Assembly (NCBI GenBank): GCA_021154515.1 | Contig: JAJKIL010000062.1 | Location: forward strand, 1 to 6,059 | Origin: Niastella sp. | Lineage (GTDB): Bacteria; Bacteroidota; Bacteroidia; Chitinophagales; Chitinophagaceae | Reading direction: 5' to 3' | DNA: 6,059 nt | Shown: one piece after another, positions 1-5,385 of the stretch | Layout: every line of letters starts with the position of its first letter | Numbering within the stretch: position 1 is the stretch's first letter | The notes under the pieces: generated by a model | Told to the model about the DNA's origin: nothing | The model's input: the letters and a program-made list of their open reading frames with translations, nothing else | Database searches by the model: none | Made by a program: the position numbers and the translations under genes

Positions 1-36
1 AGACCGAGACCGCATTTTAATTGATGTACTTTTCAT
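1..36 (-). CDS. Possible start of a downstream gene (partial, off window)
   Basis: An ATG on the minus strand (36 down to 34) opens a frame of 12 codons, MKSTSIKMRSRS, that runs off the window edge without a stop. A purine-rich GGAAGTAGG lies just before it, and the response-regulator stop is 37 bases upstream on the same strand. A gene placed here would follow the regulator in one transcript. In Bacteroidota such regulators are often followed by sensor kinases, but nothing visible identifies the product. Only 12 codons can be seen, so this may be chance. Confidence 0.3.
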   Translation of the reverse strand, partial: MKSTSIKMRSRS

Positions 37-72
37 CCTACTTCCATTTAATGGTAAATAATTGTTAACCAA

Positions 73-480
73 TCACTTAATATAGTCGCCTAGGATATGA
101 CTATTGTTGAATAATTTGGTTAACTGTTTCTTTAAAACACTAAGATTTTGCGCTTTACGCATACAATAGGAAGCTCCAGAGTCTAAAGCCTTCTTTTGGT
201 CGGCTTCATTAATACTGGTTGAATAGATGATGAATGCAGAATGGCCTATTGGGTCATTTCTTTTGAGTTCTTCCAGGCAAATAAAACCATTATCCTTTGG
301 CATATTGATATCAATAAAAACGATTTCCGGATGGAACTCTTGCAAACTCCGAATGGCATCCTCAAGATTACTGGCCCACATACAAGTAGACTGATTATTA
401 GTTGCTTCTAATGCCATTTTTAAAATATAAAACTCATCTTCATCATCATCAATAAGTAATATAATTTTTGGCATATTCAT
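73..480 (-). CDS. Single-domain response regulator (CheY-like receiver, Rcp type)
   Basis: This 135-residue protein is a stand-alone receiver domain with no output domain, so it should act as a phosphorelay shuttle or by protein-protein contact in the cytoplasm. The acidic cluster that binds Mg2+ is D11-D12-D13 in LLIDDDEDE. The phospho-acceptor is D57 in VFIDINMPKDNG. The switch Ser/Thr lies in IIYSTS (S87/T88), and the conserved lysine is K109 in YCMRKA. That lysine is usually followed by proline; here it is alanine. The DDDEDEF start and the INMPKDNG loop match receivers that pair with bacteriophytochrome or hybrid histidine kinases in Bacteroidota. ATG 480 is chosen; ATG 474, two codons in, is an alternative. 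The leader is A-rich with no clear ribosome binding site. No partner kinase is visible, though a gene may begin at position 36. Confidence 0.93.
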   Translation of the reverse strand: MNMPKIILLIDDDEDEFYILKMALEATNNQSTCMWASNLEDAIRSLQEFHPEIVFIDINMPKDNGFICLEELKRNDPIGHSAFIIYSTSINEADQKKALDSGASYCMRKAQNLSVLKKQLTKLFNNSHILGDYIK

Positions 481-597
481 TTTGAAAAGGTTTAATTATA
501 GAATAAATGTTGGAACTGTAATTCACATTCTATTACGTTCGTTAAACAGTAAGTTCAACTGTTACGCATTCCTTTATAAAAGACATTATTAACTATA

Positions 598-625
598 GAA
601 AAATTTTGAGTAGGTTGACTCAAAA
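598..625 (-). terminator. Possible minus-strand terminator hairpin
   Basis: TTTTGAGT (604-611) and ACTCAAAA (618-625) pair perfectly over 8 bp around a 6-base loop. Read on the minus strand, the stem is followed by TTTTTC, as in a weak intrinsic terminator. It lies between the recombinase stop and the response-regulator leader, where it would stop recombinase transcripts. The stem is AT-rich, so it could equally be a protein-binding palindrome. Confidence 0.35.
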
Positions 626-642
626 AAATTGGAGATATGTAT

Positions 643-654
643 GTATGATCATAC
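643..654. promoter_or_regulatory. 12-bp perfect palindrome
   Basis: GTATGATCATAC is its own reverse complement and lies 18 bases to the right of the 8-bp hairpin. Its symmetry suits a dimeric regulator, but it is 163 bases from the regulator start and no second copy was seen. A functional role is only a guess. Confidence 0.2.
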
Positions 655-898
655 GGTAATTTCCGCAGTGAGCCAAAGTTAAATTTTTGTGGAAAAAAAA
701 CAAAAAAATATTCGGATTCCTGAAAAGACAGGTAAGATCTGGCGCTGTTTAAAATCTATTATCTGGACAGCAACCATTTCTTATAACTTTGAAAATAAGC
801 AAGCTATGAAATGACATCATCTTCTAATAATAAACACTAATAATTATGGCTTTCTTGTGATTGGACTAATAAAAGTGGAGAGTTGCTTATCAAGTCAA

Positions 899-1732
899 TT
901 AGGTAATGTCATCCATACTGAACGGAACGCCCAACGCCACAAAGATAATTTTAACCTGTTCAACGGAATAATAATGGCCTTTTCTTTCGTAATATCTGGC
1001 TCTATGGGTTCCTTTTTTCCTTTCGGTTAATAGTTTAAATCCTATTTCTTTTCCCATTTCTTTTAAACAACGATTGAATTCTTGGTTGGAAGGAACTGGT
1101 AGCAGGCGGTTCTTGCGAACACACACGGGATGATTTTTATAGTTTTCAAAAATCCTCTTTACAATAGGAAGAATGGGTAAAGTTTCTTCCTGACCAGTTT
1201 TTTGCCGATTGCGGCTCATCCATAATTCGTTATCTATTCCAATAAAAGTATCTTCCGGTTCGGCACCATGTATATCAGCATATGCATAGCACAAAAAAGA
1301 CATTGCAACATATATATCTCTTGTTTCATTATATTTTTGCTTTGAGAAATTAAAGCGTGCAAAATATTCCATGTCTTGCAGGGTCATCCAGTTCATATCC
1401 GTTTCATTATAACTGCATTGGAAGGTGGAAAAAATATTGGCACTTACCCATTTATTTGAAACCGCCCTATCCAGCATTTCTTTTATGCATTGGGCATATT
1501 TGGTTGCTGTATTTTCTTCACAGAAGTGATGAACCATATTATATGTTTTCAGATCTTCCAAAAATTTGAACTCCAGTTTTGCAAGTGGAATATCAAAAAT
1601 ATTGAAGCGGTAATTCAAAAAAGCTAAATACCGTTTTTTACGGCCAATCCATTTTTCAAGTGAGTTTACAGACCGGTTGTTTGTAAGAGTTAATTGCAGA
1701 AAGTGTAACAGATATTCATCAATAGTTAGCAT
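899..1732 (-). CDS. Tyrosine recombinase (site-specific integrase), C-terminal part, damaged
   Basis: This 277-residue frame carries the core-binding and catalytic parts of a Bacteroidetes tyrosine recombinase. Residues 1-105 fit the SAM-like core-binding domain (LTIDEYLLHFLQL to KWVSANIF). From about residue 115 the catalytic domain follows: MTLQDMEYFARF, then FLCYAYADIHGAEPEDTF where box I (usually CFTG.AY.DV) would lie, then RNRQKTG with the beta-hairpin lysine region, then LPILPI and LLPVPSNQEFNRCLKEM. A box-II-like THRAR (HxxR) is present. After it the usual sequence is replaced by about 30 unrelated residues ending in FSMDDIT, so the second histidine motif (LGH) and the nucleophilic tyrosine are absent. 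The frame stays open upstream to 1822 and joins the 1798-2289 half in another frame. It is probably a relic unable to recombine DNA. The ATG at 1732 may not be a true start. Confidence 0.8.
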   Translation of the reverse strand: MLTIDEYLLHFLQLTLTNNRSVNSLEKWIGRKKRYLAFLNYRFNIFDIPLAKLEFKFLEDLKTYNMVHHFCEENTATKYAQCIKEMLDRAVSNKWVSANIFSTFQCSYNETDMNWMTLQDMEYFARFNFSKQKYNETRDIYVAMSFLCYAYADIHGAEPEDTFIGIDNELWMSRNRQKTGQEETLPILPIVKRIFENYKNHPVCVRKNRLLPVPSNQEFNRCLKEMGKEIGFKLLTERKKGTHRARYYERKGHYYSVEQVKIIFVALGVPFSMDDIT

Positions 1733-1797
1733 GAGGGTTTTTACCCGGCTGTCGTTATCAAAAATGGGACGGCATTCTTGTGCAAGTTTTTCAACCT

Positions 1798-2289
1798 TTA
1801 TTTTAATTCTTCTTTTTGCATTTCAAACAACTCTATTTTTTCAGGACTGGCTTCCATTCGTTCTTTGGTCCTTTTCATTTTTTTGCACAGACCTACATAT
1901 TCTAGGATAAGAGAATCAAGTTGTTCACTGAATTGTAGATTTTCTAATTTTTGTTGATATAGATCTTTCCCATTAATCGGGGTCTGATAAGCGAGGATGA
2001 CTGTTTGTGGCAGGGCAATCTTATCTTTTACCTGAACTAGATCAAAGTGCCGCTCCAGGTCAGCTTTAATCTGACCGAGCTTTTTATTGATTTGTTTTGA
2101 GTTTGGTGTAGTAGGGTAAACCGTTTTTGTTTTTGCGTTCCAATCACCTGGTAAAATCTGTATCCCGGAAGAACACTCGTCCTTTAAACCATCAATCGTT
2201 ACCCGTATGTAAATTGTCGTTTTTCCCTGTTTATTCAGTTTTTGATTTTTCGGAAATAATAAGATAGAAAGGTTTTGTTTGACATTCAT
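1798..2289 (-). CDS. Tyrosine recombinase N-terminal part (Arm DNA-binding domain)
   Basis: This 163-residue frame looks like the N-terminal Arm-binding domain of Bacteroidetes integrases. Residues 4-90 fit the three-stranded fold that grips arm-type sites: LSILLFPKNQK, then GKTTIYIRVTIDG, SSGIQILPGDWNAKTKTV and a helix around INKKLGQIKADLERHFD. Residues 115-163 form a charged, probably helical linker (KKMKRTKERMEASPEKIELFEMQKEELK) before a TAA stop at 1798. The core-binding and catalytic parts follow in the -1 frame (see 899-1732). Together they would make about 460 residues, somewhat longer than the roughly 400 usual in the family. A one-base frameshift in one ancestral gene explains this best. 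ATG 2289 is a good start with an A/T-rich leader. The triple GGTCACC repeat lies 58-103 bases upstream. Confidence 0.8.
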   Translation of the reverse strand: MNVKQNLSILLFPKNQKLNKQGKTTIYIRVTIDGLKDECSSGIQILPGDWNAKTKTVYPTTPNSKQINKKLGQIKADLERHFDLVQVKDKIALPQTVILAYQTPINGKDLYQQKLENLQFSEQLDSLILEYVGLCKKMKRTKERMEASPEKIELFEMQKEELK

Positions 2290-2346
2290 ACTGCATCTTT
2301 TTAAAGGTTTTAAAATTTCTTTTTAAATCAACCAGTGTGTCATCTC

Positions 2347-2392
2347 AAAATGGTGACCAATAAAGATAGGTCACCGAATTGGTCACCATTTT
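2347..2392. repeat. Triple GGTCACC motif with 12-bp inverted repeat
   Basis: AAAATGGTGACC (2347-2358) and GGTCACCATTTT (2381-2392) are perfect 12-bp inverted repeats. A third GGTCACC (2369-2375) lies in direct orientation 12 bases before the right arm. The cluster sits just upstream of the recombinase start on the minus strand. Candidate roles are an operator for that gene or binding sites for its Arm domain. A hairpin is possible, but the 22-base loop makes a terminator less likely. The structure is seen directly; the role is inferred. Confidence 0.55.
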
Positions 2393-2460
2393 ACTTGTAT
2401 CCGTTTGAATTTTTTTGATATAGAAAAGTGCAGCAAATGCAGACGGGACGTGAATTTTAA

Positions 2461-2488
2461 TAGAAAAGGCCCGTCTTTTGACGAGCCT
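2461..2488 (-). terminator. Intrinsic terminator, minus strand
   Basis: On the minus strand AGGCTCGTC (2488-2480) pairs with GACGGGCCT (2475-2467) around an AAAA loop. The 9-bp stem includes one U-G wobble and is followed by TTTCTATT. On the plus strand the wobble becomes a C-A mismatch, so the minus strand is the likely working direction. It would block leftward transcription from entering the recombinase region, and it directly adjoins repeat copy A. Confidence 0.55.
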
Positions 2489-2491
2489 AGA

Positions 2492-2521
2492 TGTGAACCG
2501 GATTGGATTGTTTTCAAACCA
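2492..2521 (-). repeat. 30-bp direct repeat, copy A
   Basis: This segment matches 5450-5479 at 27 of 30 positions, in the same orientation. The shared parts are TGTGAACCGGATTGGA at one end and TTCAAACCA at the other. Read on the minus strand both copies can encode WFExxPIRFT, and weaker similarity extends about 45 bases further upstream with in-register codon-like changes. A minus-strand terminator begins four bases beyond this copy. It may be the end of a decayed gene, a repeat element, or a flank of an inserted segment. Confidence 0.6.
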
Positions 2522-2652
2522 TTTAAAAGGAGATTTAACCAAGCTGCATGCGCTTAAATCAATGATACTAGGCACCATGCATTGTTCCGAGTAAATAAAT
2601 AATATACTCTTTGCAGATATAGTAGGTGACTTATTAACGAATTGCAATGGAT

Positions 2653-2751
2653 TCAAGGTATCTCTTTCACCAGAAGCGCAGTGGATTTTTCATCTCCAAT
2701 AAAAATTAAACGCTTAAAGCCGTAATCGAGGCTTTTGCTTTTTGATTTCTT
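2653..2751 (-). pseudogene. Short coding-like remnant (no start codon)
   Basis: An open minus-strand frame of 32 codons runs from just after a TAA (2752-2754) to a TGA (2653-2655). It reads in part SLDYGFKRLIFIGDEK and then STALLVKEIP. The composition, with alternating hydrophobic runs and a GDEK turn, looks more protein-like than the surrounding frames. There is no ATG, and the family is not recognised. It overlaps the end of the remnant at 2713-3025 in another frame. It may be a fragment of the same decayed gene after a frameshift, or chance. Confidence 0.25.
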
Positions 2752-3025
2752 TTACTTCATTATCTTCACTTAACGAAGATGGTTTTATTGGTTGTTCCTT
2801 TGTAATAAAAGACCGAATAATCAAAATAGAAAAAATAATTGGCTACGTTTTTGAAGCTCTCATTGAAGTTGATTTTAACATTCCTTTCTGTAATTGGGAG
2901 ACCATTTTGTTCAGACTTCTAAAAGCAACGCGCTCGACAGATTGAGTAGCTGTTTGAATCACTTCTTTTGGCTTTAACTGGCAAGAATGGGTATTAACCA
3001 AAAAGTCACAAGTTCTCTGCGACAA
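2713..3025 (-). pseudogene. Decayed small gene with in-frame TAG
   Basis: The minus-strand frame from 3025 begins with TTG, reads for 60 codons (with segments such as QLKPKEVIQTATQSVERVAF and NKMVSQLQKGMLKSTSM), and stops at a TAG (2843-2845). The same frame then stays open for about 42 codons: a hydrophobic stretch IIFSILIIRSFI, a charged tail EDNEVKEIKKQKPRLRL, and a TAA at about 2713. Both halves look coding-like, so the TAG may be a nonsense mutation in a roughly 100-residue protein. The family is not recognised. The TTG start lies inside the operator cluster of the Fic gene, so a real upstream end may have been lost. A short hairpin overlaps the final stop. Confidence 0.35.
2716..2740. 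terminator. Possible terminator hairpin
   Basis: AAAGCC (2716-2721) and GGCTTT (2730-2735) form a 6-bp stem with an 8-base loop. On the plus strand it is followed by TGCTTTTT. On the minus strand the hairpin is followed by AAGCGTTTAATTTTT. No gene lies directly upstream on the plus strand, so it more likely marks the end of the decayed minus-strand frame at 2713-3025. Confidence 0.35.
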
Positions 3026-3106
3026 TTTCCGGAATAATTTGTCGCAATACTAGCTTTTGTGACAATTTAAAGGCGCATTTTGACGTATAAATCCGTAAAT
3101 TGTCGC
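3019..3106. promoter_or_regulatory. Four operator-like sites (GCGACAATTT) before the wHTH-Fic gene
   Basis: The 10-mer GCGACAATTT occurs at 3019-3028 (exact, plus), 3036-3045 (one mismatch, minus), 3059-3068 (GTGACAATTT, plus) and 3097-3106 (exact, minus). They form two pairs of facing half-sites. The last ends 15 bases before the ATG at 3122. A TAGCTTTTG (3051-3059), close to the Bacteroidota -7 consensus TAnnTTTG, sits between the second and third sites, though no -33 element at normal spacing was found. A protein bound here would overlap the promoter. The gene it fronts encodes its own winged helix, so autoregulation is a natural inference. The repeats are directly visible; the binding protein is not known. 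Confidence 0.6.
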
Positions 3107-3121
3107 ATAAAATGTAATAAA

Positions 3122-4525
3122 ATGAGCCAAAGTTACAAGGTGATCCAACAAATTGAAGCAATAATAAGGGTTCTTAGCTCATTAGAACAAGGGGCCTCTA
3201 TTGAAGAAATTAAAGCTTTATCCGGTCTTGATGTAGAGCTGCGCACCCTTCAAAGACGATTGGCCGATCTCAAGAAATCAGGATTAGTAAAAATATCCGG
3301 TGATAAACGTTCTACCCGGTATTACTATGCCTTACCCCGAATAGTACAGTCAGGGTCAGGTATTGAAAAAACTACTCAGCCAGAAGATACAAACTTATTA
3401 CCCTTGTCCGAAGAAAGTCAGGAAATACGGTCGCTTGTATTGCTTCCTGAACTACGTCGTAAACCCGTTGGATATAACCGTGAATTCCTCGAAAACTATC
3501 AGCCTAACATTGACAGCTACTTGATGCCCCATGAAAAGCAAAAATTGGCAGAGATCGGAAAAACAACAATAAATAATCAACCAGCTGGTACTTATGCCAA
3601 GGAAATTCTAAACAGGTTGCTTATCGATCTATCCTGGAACTCCAGTCGCCTGGAAGGCAACACTTACTCTTTATTGGATACTGAGCGGCTTATAGTGCAA
3701 GGTCACGCAGCAGACAGCAAGTCAGCTATGGAAGCGCAGATGATCCTTAATCACAAGGAGGCTATCGAATTTATCGTACAGGGCGCAAATGACATTGGGT
3801 TTAACCGTTATACCATCCAGAATTTGCATGCACTGCTTTCAAATAACCTTTTGCCCAATCCGTCAGCATCAGGCAGGCTACGTACATTTGCAGTGGGAAT
3901 TAGTAAATCGGTCTATACACCGCTTGCAATGCCGCAACTAATCGAAGCGATGTTTGAAAAGATGCTGGAAAAGGCGGAGCAAATTCAAAATCCGTTTGAA
4001 CAGTCCTTTTTTGTCATGGTCCATATCCCTTACCTGCAACCCTTTGATGATGTGAACAAGCGTGTATCTCGGCTGGCTGCAAATATTCCGCTAAACCGTC
4101 ATAACCTTTCACCACTATCATTCACCGATGTTCCCAGTGATCTTTACACACAAGGTATGTTGGGTGTATATGAATTAAACCGTATAGAGCTTCTGAAAGA
4201 TATATTCCTATGGGCGTATGAGCGCTCATCGCTGCGTTATGCTGCAGTTCGCCAATCACTGGGAGAACCAGATCCATTCCGCATGAAGTATCGTGAACAG
4301 ATGCGCACTCTTATAACAGAAATAATTTCAAGATCGCTTGGACGTGAAATTGCCATAACTTTAATAAATGAAAGATCCTTGCAATTACCTTCAAACGATC
4401 GGGCAAAATTCATTGAGACTGTGGAAACGGAACTTATGTCATTGCATGATGGGAACTTCGCACGTTACTGGACAACGCCTGCTGAGTTCAGAAGGTGGAA
4501 AGATGTATGGAATATCTCAATGTAA
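3122..4525 (+). CDS. Winged-helix / Fic-domain fusion protein with altered Fic motif
   Basis: The 467-residue product starts with a winged helix-turn-helix (about residues 5-70: VIQQIEAIIRVLSSLEQGAS, then LRTLQRRLADLKKSGLVKIS and the wing DKRSTRYYYA). A linker leads to a Fic domain at about 155-365. The class II inhibitory helix motif is intact: SSRLEGN at 174-180. GRLRTF, the usual G-x-x-R before the flap, is at 251. The core at 301-314 reads HIPYLQPFDDVNKR where active Fic enzymes have HPFxxGNGR, so the catalytic His is Gln306 (codon 4037-4039) and the two glycines are Val and Lys. AMPylation is therefore doubtful. The last 100 residues match no domain I recognise. A TTG at 3080 would add 14 residues, but they overlap the fourth operator site, so ATG 3122 is preferred. 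It most likely acts as a DNA-binding regulator. Confidence 0.88.
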   Translation: MSQSYKVIQQIEAIIRVLSSLEQGASIEEIKALSGLDVELRTLQRRLADLKKSGLVKISGDKRSTRYYYALPRIVQSGSGIEKTTQPEDTNLLPLSEESQEIRSLVLLPELRRKPVGYNREFLENYQPNIDSYLMPHEKQKLAEIGKTTINNQPAGTYAKEILNRLLIDLSWNSSRLEGNTYSLLDTERLIVQGHAADSKSAMEAQMILNHKEAIEFIVQGANDIGFNRYTIQNLHALLSNNLLPNPSASGRLRTFAVGISKSVYTPLAMPQLIEAMFEKMLEKAEQIQNPFEQSFFVMVHIPYLQPFDDVNKRVSRLAANIPLNRHNLSPLSFTDVPSDLYTQGMLGVYELNRIELLKDIFLWAYERSSLRYAAVRQSLGEPDPFRMKYREQMRTLITEIISRSLGREIAITLINERSLQLPSNDRAKFIETVETELMSLHDGNFARYWTTPAEFRRWKDVWNISM

Positions 4526-4662
4526 ATAGCGGCTCCGATTGAATAATAATCCATAAAATGTTTTGAAATGTCATTAAAGCATCGATGAATCCTTTTAACA
4601 TCTGAACGTATGCGTTTCTGTTCTGATAAAATTTGCAGCAATAGGTCTATTTCGGTAACCAT
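4465..4662 (-). CDS. Small hypothetical protein, converging with the Fic gene
   Basis: This 65-residue frame begins with a good ATG at 4662 and reads MVTEIDLLLQILSEQKRI, then a second helix-like stretch RSDVKRIHRCFNDISKHFM. The last 20 codons overlap the 3' end of the Fic gene on the other strand by 61 bases and may be shaped by it. No family is recognised and there is no signal peptide. The heptad-like leucine and isoleucine spacing at the start could make a short coiled coil. Its start is 78 bases from that of the divergent 4741 gene, so the two could share a control region. It may be real or a chance frame filling a 215-base gap. Confidence 0.3.
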   Translation of the reverse strand: MVTEIDLLLQILSEQKRIRSDVKRIHRCFNDISKHFMDYYSIGAAIYIEIFHTSFHLLNSAGVVQ

Positions 4663-4665
4663 AAA

Positions 4666-4684
4666 TAAAGGTTTTACACCTTTA
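4666..4684. repeat. Small inverted repeat in divergent gap
   Basis: TAAAGG (4666-4671) and CCTTTA (4679-4684) are perfect 6-bp inverted repeats with a 7-base spacer. They lie between the starts of the divergent small ORFs at 4662 and 4741. No T-run marks it as a terminator on the plus strand, so an operator is an equally good guess. Confidence 0.25.
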
Positions 4685-4740
4685 TAACATTTCTACCCAC
4701 TGTTGTTATTCGGCAGATTTTTTTTATTATAAATTGCGTT

Positions 4741-4980
4741 ATGAAACCCATTACTATGCCTGACAACAAAAACACAACTAAAAAGATATTAGATAAGATT
4801 GCCCTAATGGAGGCTTTTGCAGAAAGCATTCTTACTGAATGCCGAGCAGTACGAAAACTTTTGGAATCAGAAACTTCTTCAGATAGCGATAATATGCCCT
4901 TAAGTCCTATTGCAATGCAGGCTAGAATGGATTTACGAGCTAAAATTTTAAAAGCAACAAAAACCGGAAAAAAGAAATAA
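4741..4980 (+). CDS. Small hypothetical protein, helical, lysine-rich tail
   Basis: This 79-residue protein is not recognised. A predicted helix covers about residues 13-43 (KKILDKIALMEAFAESILTE, then CRAVRKLLES). A Ser/Asp-rich linker follows (SETSSDSDN, 44-52), then a second helix from about 57 and a strongly basic end (KILKATKTGKKK). The shape suits a small nucleic-acid or protein-binding factor, but that is inference only. ATG 4741 opens the frame; ATG 4756 (MPDNKN) is an equally plausible start, and neither has a Shine-Dalgarno site, as expected in Bacteroidota. The frame has a sharp stop and no competing good frame on the other strand. It follows the Fic gene on the same strand after 215 bases and may have its own promoter in the AT-rich stretch 4719-4735. 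Confidence 0.6.
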   Translation: MKPITMPDNKNTTKKILDKIALMEAFAESILTECRAVRKLLESETSSDSDNMPLSPIAMQARMDLRAKILKATKTGKKK

Positions 4981-5005
4981 ATCAAGTTGCGCGCAGTAAG
5001 CATTT

Positions 5006-5030
5006 AACCTCGGCTATTAGGTTGGAGTTT
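5006..5030. terminator. Weak possible terminator between convergent ORFs
   Basis: AACCT (5006-5010) and AGGTT (5019-5023) pair around an 8-base loop, followed on the plus strand by GGAGTTTTCATTTTCTC. The 5-bp stem is weak. Its place, 26 bases after the stop of the 4741 gene and just before the stop of the convergent 5031 fragment, suits a terminator. Confidence 0.25.
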
Positions 5031-5354
5031 TCATTTTCTCTTTAAGTTCTTCCACTGAAGAAAGTAAGCATCTAACAATTCCGCCCTTTCGCGCTTGAAA
5101 CTTAAGAGTCCATGGTTGTGAATAGTTGCCAGTTTTCTGCTATCCCAGCCTGTAATTAATTTCACTCCATGGGCAGTAATCCAAACCTCCTTGTCTCTTT
5201 CGACCTTGTAAACCTGTTGTCTCCATTTGGCAAAGAAATCTTTTTCACTCTTAATTTTATGGAAAAAATGGTTTAGCGGGAAATCTCTAAACGCTGCCTG
5301 ATGGGGAAATGTTCTATGGGAGCTGATGATGCCGAAGATATGAAAATCAACTTC
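5031..5354 (-). pseudogene. Fragment of a small protein with possible helix-turn-helix
   Basis: The minus-strand frame ends at TGA 5031 and is open back to 5435, but its first 25 or so codons span a strong terminator hairpin and so are unlikely to be coding. Downstream the frame has no ATG, GTG or TTG start, which suggests a truncated gene. The last 55 residues look genuine: KVERDKEVWITAHGVKLITG, then WDSRKLATIHNHGLLSFKRE. This resembles the short MerR/excisionase-type helix-turn-helix, where a W-[IL]-T...G.K...GW..RKL pattern precedes a small wing. Excisionases often lie beside integrases, and a recombinase relic lies in this window, but the match is by eye and uncertain. The product ends NLKRK. 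It could instead be a short complete protein of about 80 residues with a non-standard start. Confidence 0.4.
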
Positions 5355-5385
5355 AATAAAAAAGGCCTGGAAATTCCAAGCCTTT
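5355..5385 (-). terminator. Strong intrinsic terminator, minus strand
   Basis: AAAGGCTTGGAA (minus strand, 5385-5374) pairs with TTCCAGGCCTTT (5372-5361) over up to 12 bp with one U-G wobble, and the stem runs straight into TTTATT. This is the clearest terminator in the window. It lies 150 bases after the hydrolase stop on the same strand and most likely ends that transcript. It also shows that the frame running through it (5354-5435) is not coding. Confidence 0.65.

Larger units (their letters stand above)
481..898. other. Gene-free gap of 418 bases (regulator leader and recombinase 3' flank)
   Basis: No convincing coding frame was seen on either strand. The left part is the leader of the response regulator. 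It holds the inverted repeat AACAGT / ACTGTT (545-550 and 558-563), about 65-83 bases before the regulator's start. Further right are a perfect 8-bp hairpin (604-625) and a 12-bp palindrome (643-654). The rest, up to the recombinase stop, is AT-rich, with an A-run at about 692-708. No good Bacteroidota -7 box (TAnnTTTG) was found in front of the regulator. Confidence 0.6.

Noticed and set aside
1357..1569. Plus-strand 70-codon frame
   Set aside because: It lies wholly antisense to the catalytic part of the recombinase, and its product is rich in Trp, Tyr and Cys with no domain pattern; treated as a shadow.
1677..1910. Plus-strand 77-codon frame across the recombinase junction
   Set aside because: Antisense to both recombinase halves; the Phe/Leu-rich product reflects A-rich coding on the other strand.
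2345..2656. Minus-strand 103-codon frame starting at TTG
   Set aside because: It runs through a terminator hairpin, and its last codons are just the GGTGACC repeats; only the part over repeat copy A might be a coding relic.
2742..2945. Plus-strand 67-codon frame
   Set aside because: No family pattern; it overlaps the better-looking minus-strand remnant and has no clear leader.
669..3135. TGAGCCAAAGTTA at 669-681 and again at 3123-3135
   Set aside because: A 13-base match is expected about once by chance in a window this size, and the flanks do not match.
3122..4662. Classical Fic toxin-antitoxin pair
   Set aside because: The inhibitory helix is within the Fic protein itself, the catalytic His is missing, and the nearby small ORF lies on the other strand without an antitoxin motif.
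4674..5003. Minus-strand 109-codon hydrophobic frame
   Set aside because: Antisense to the 4741-4980 gene over its length; the hydrophobic look mirrors A/T-rich codons of that gene.
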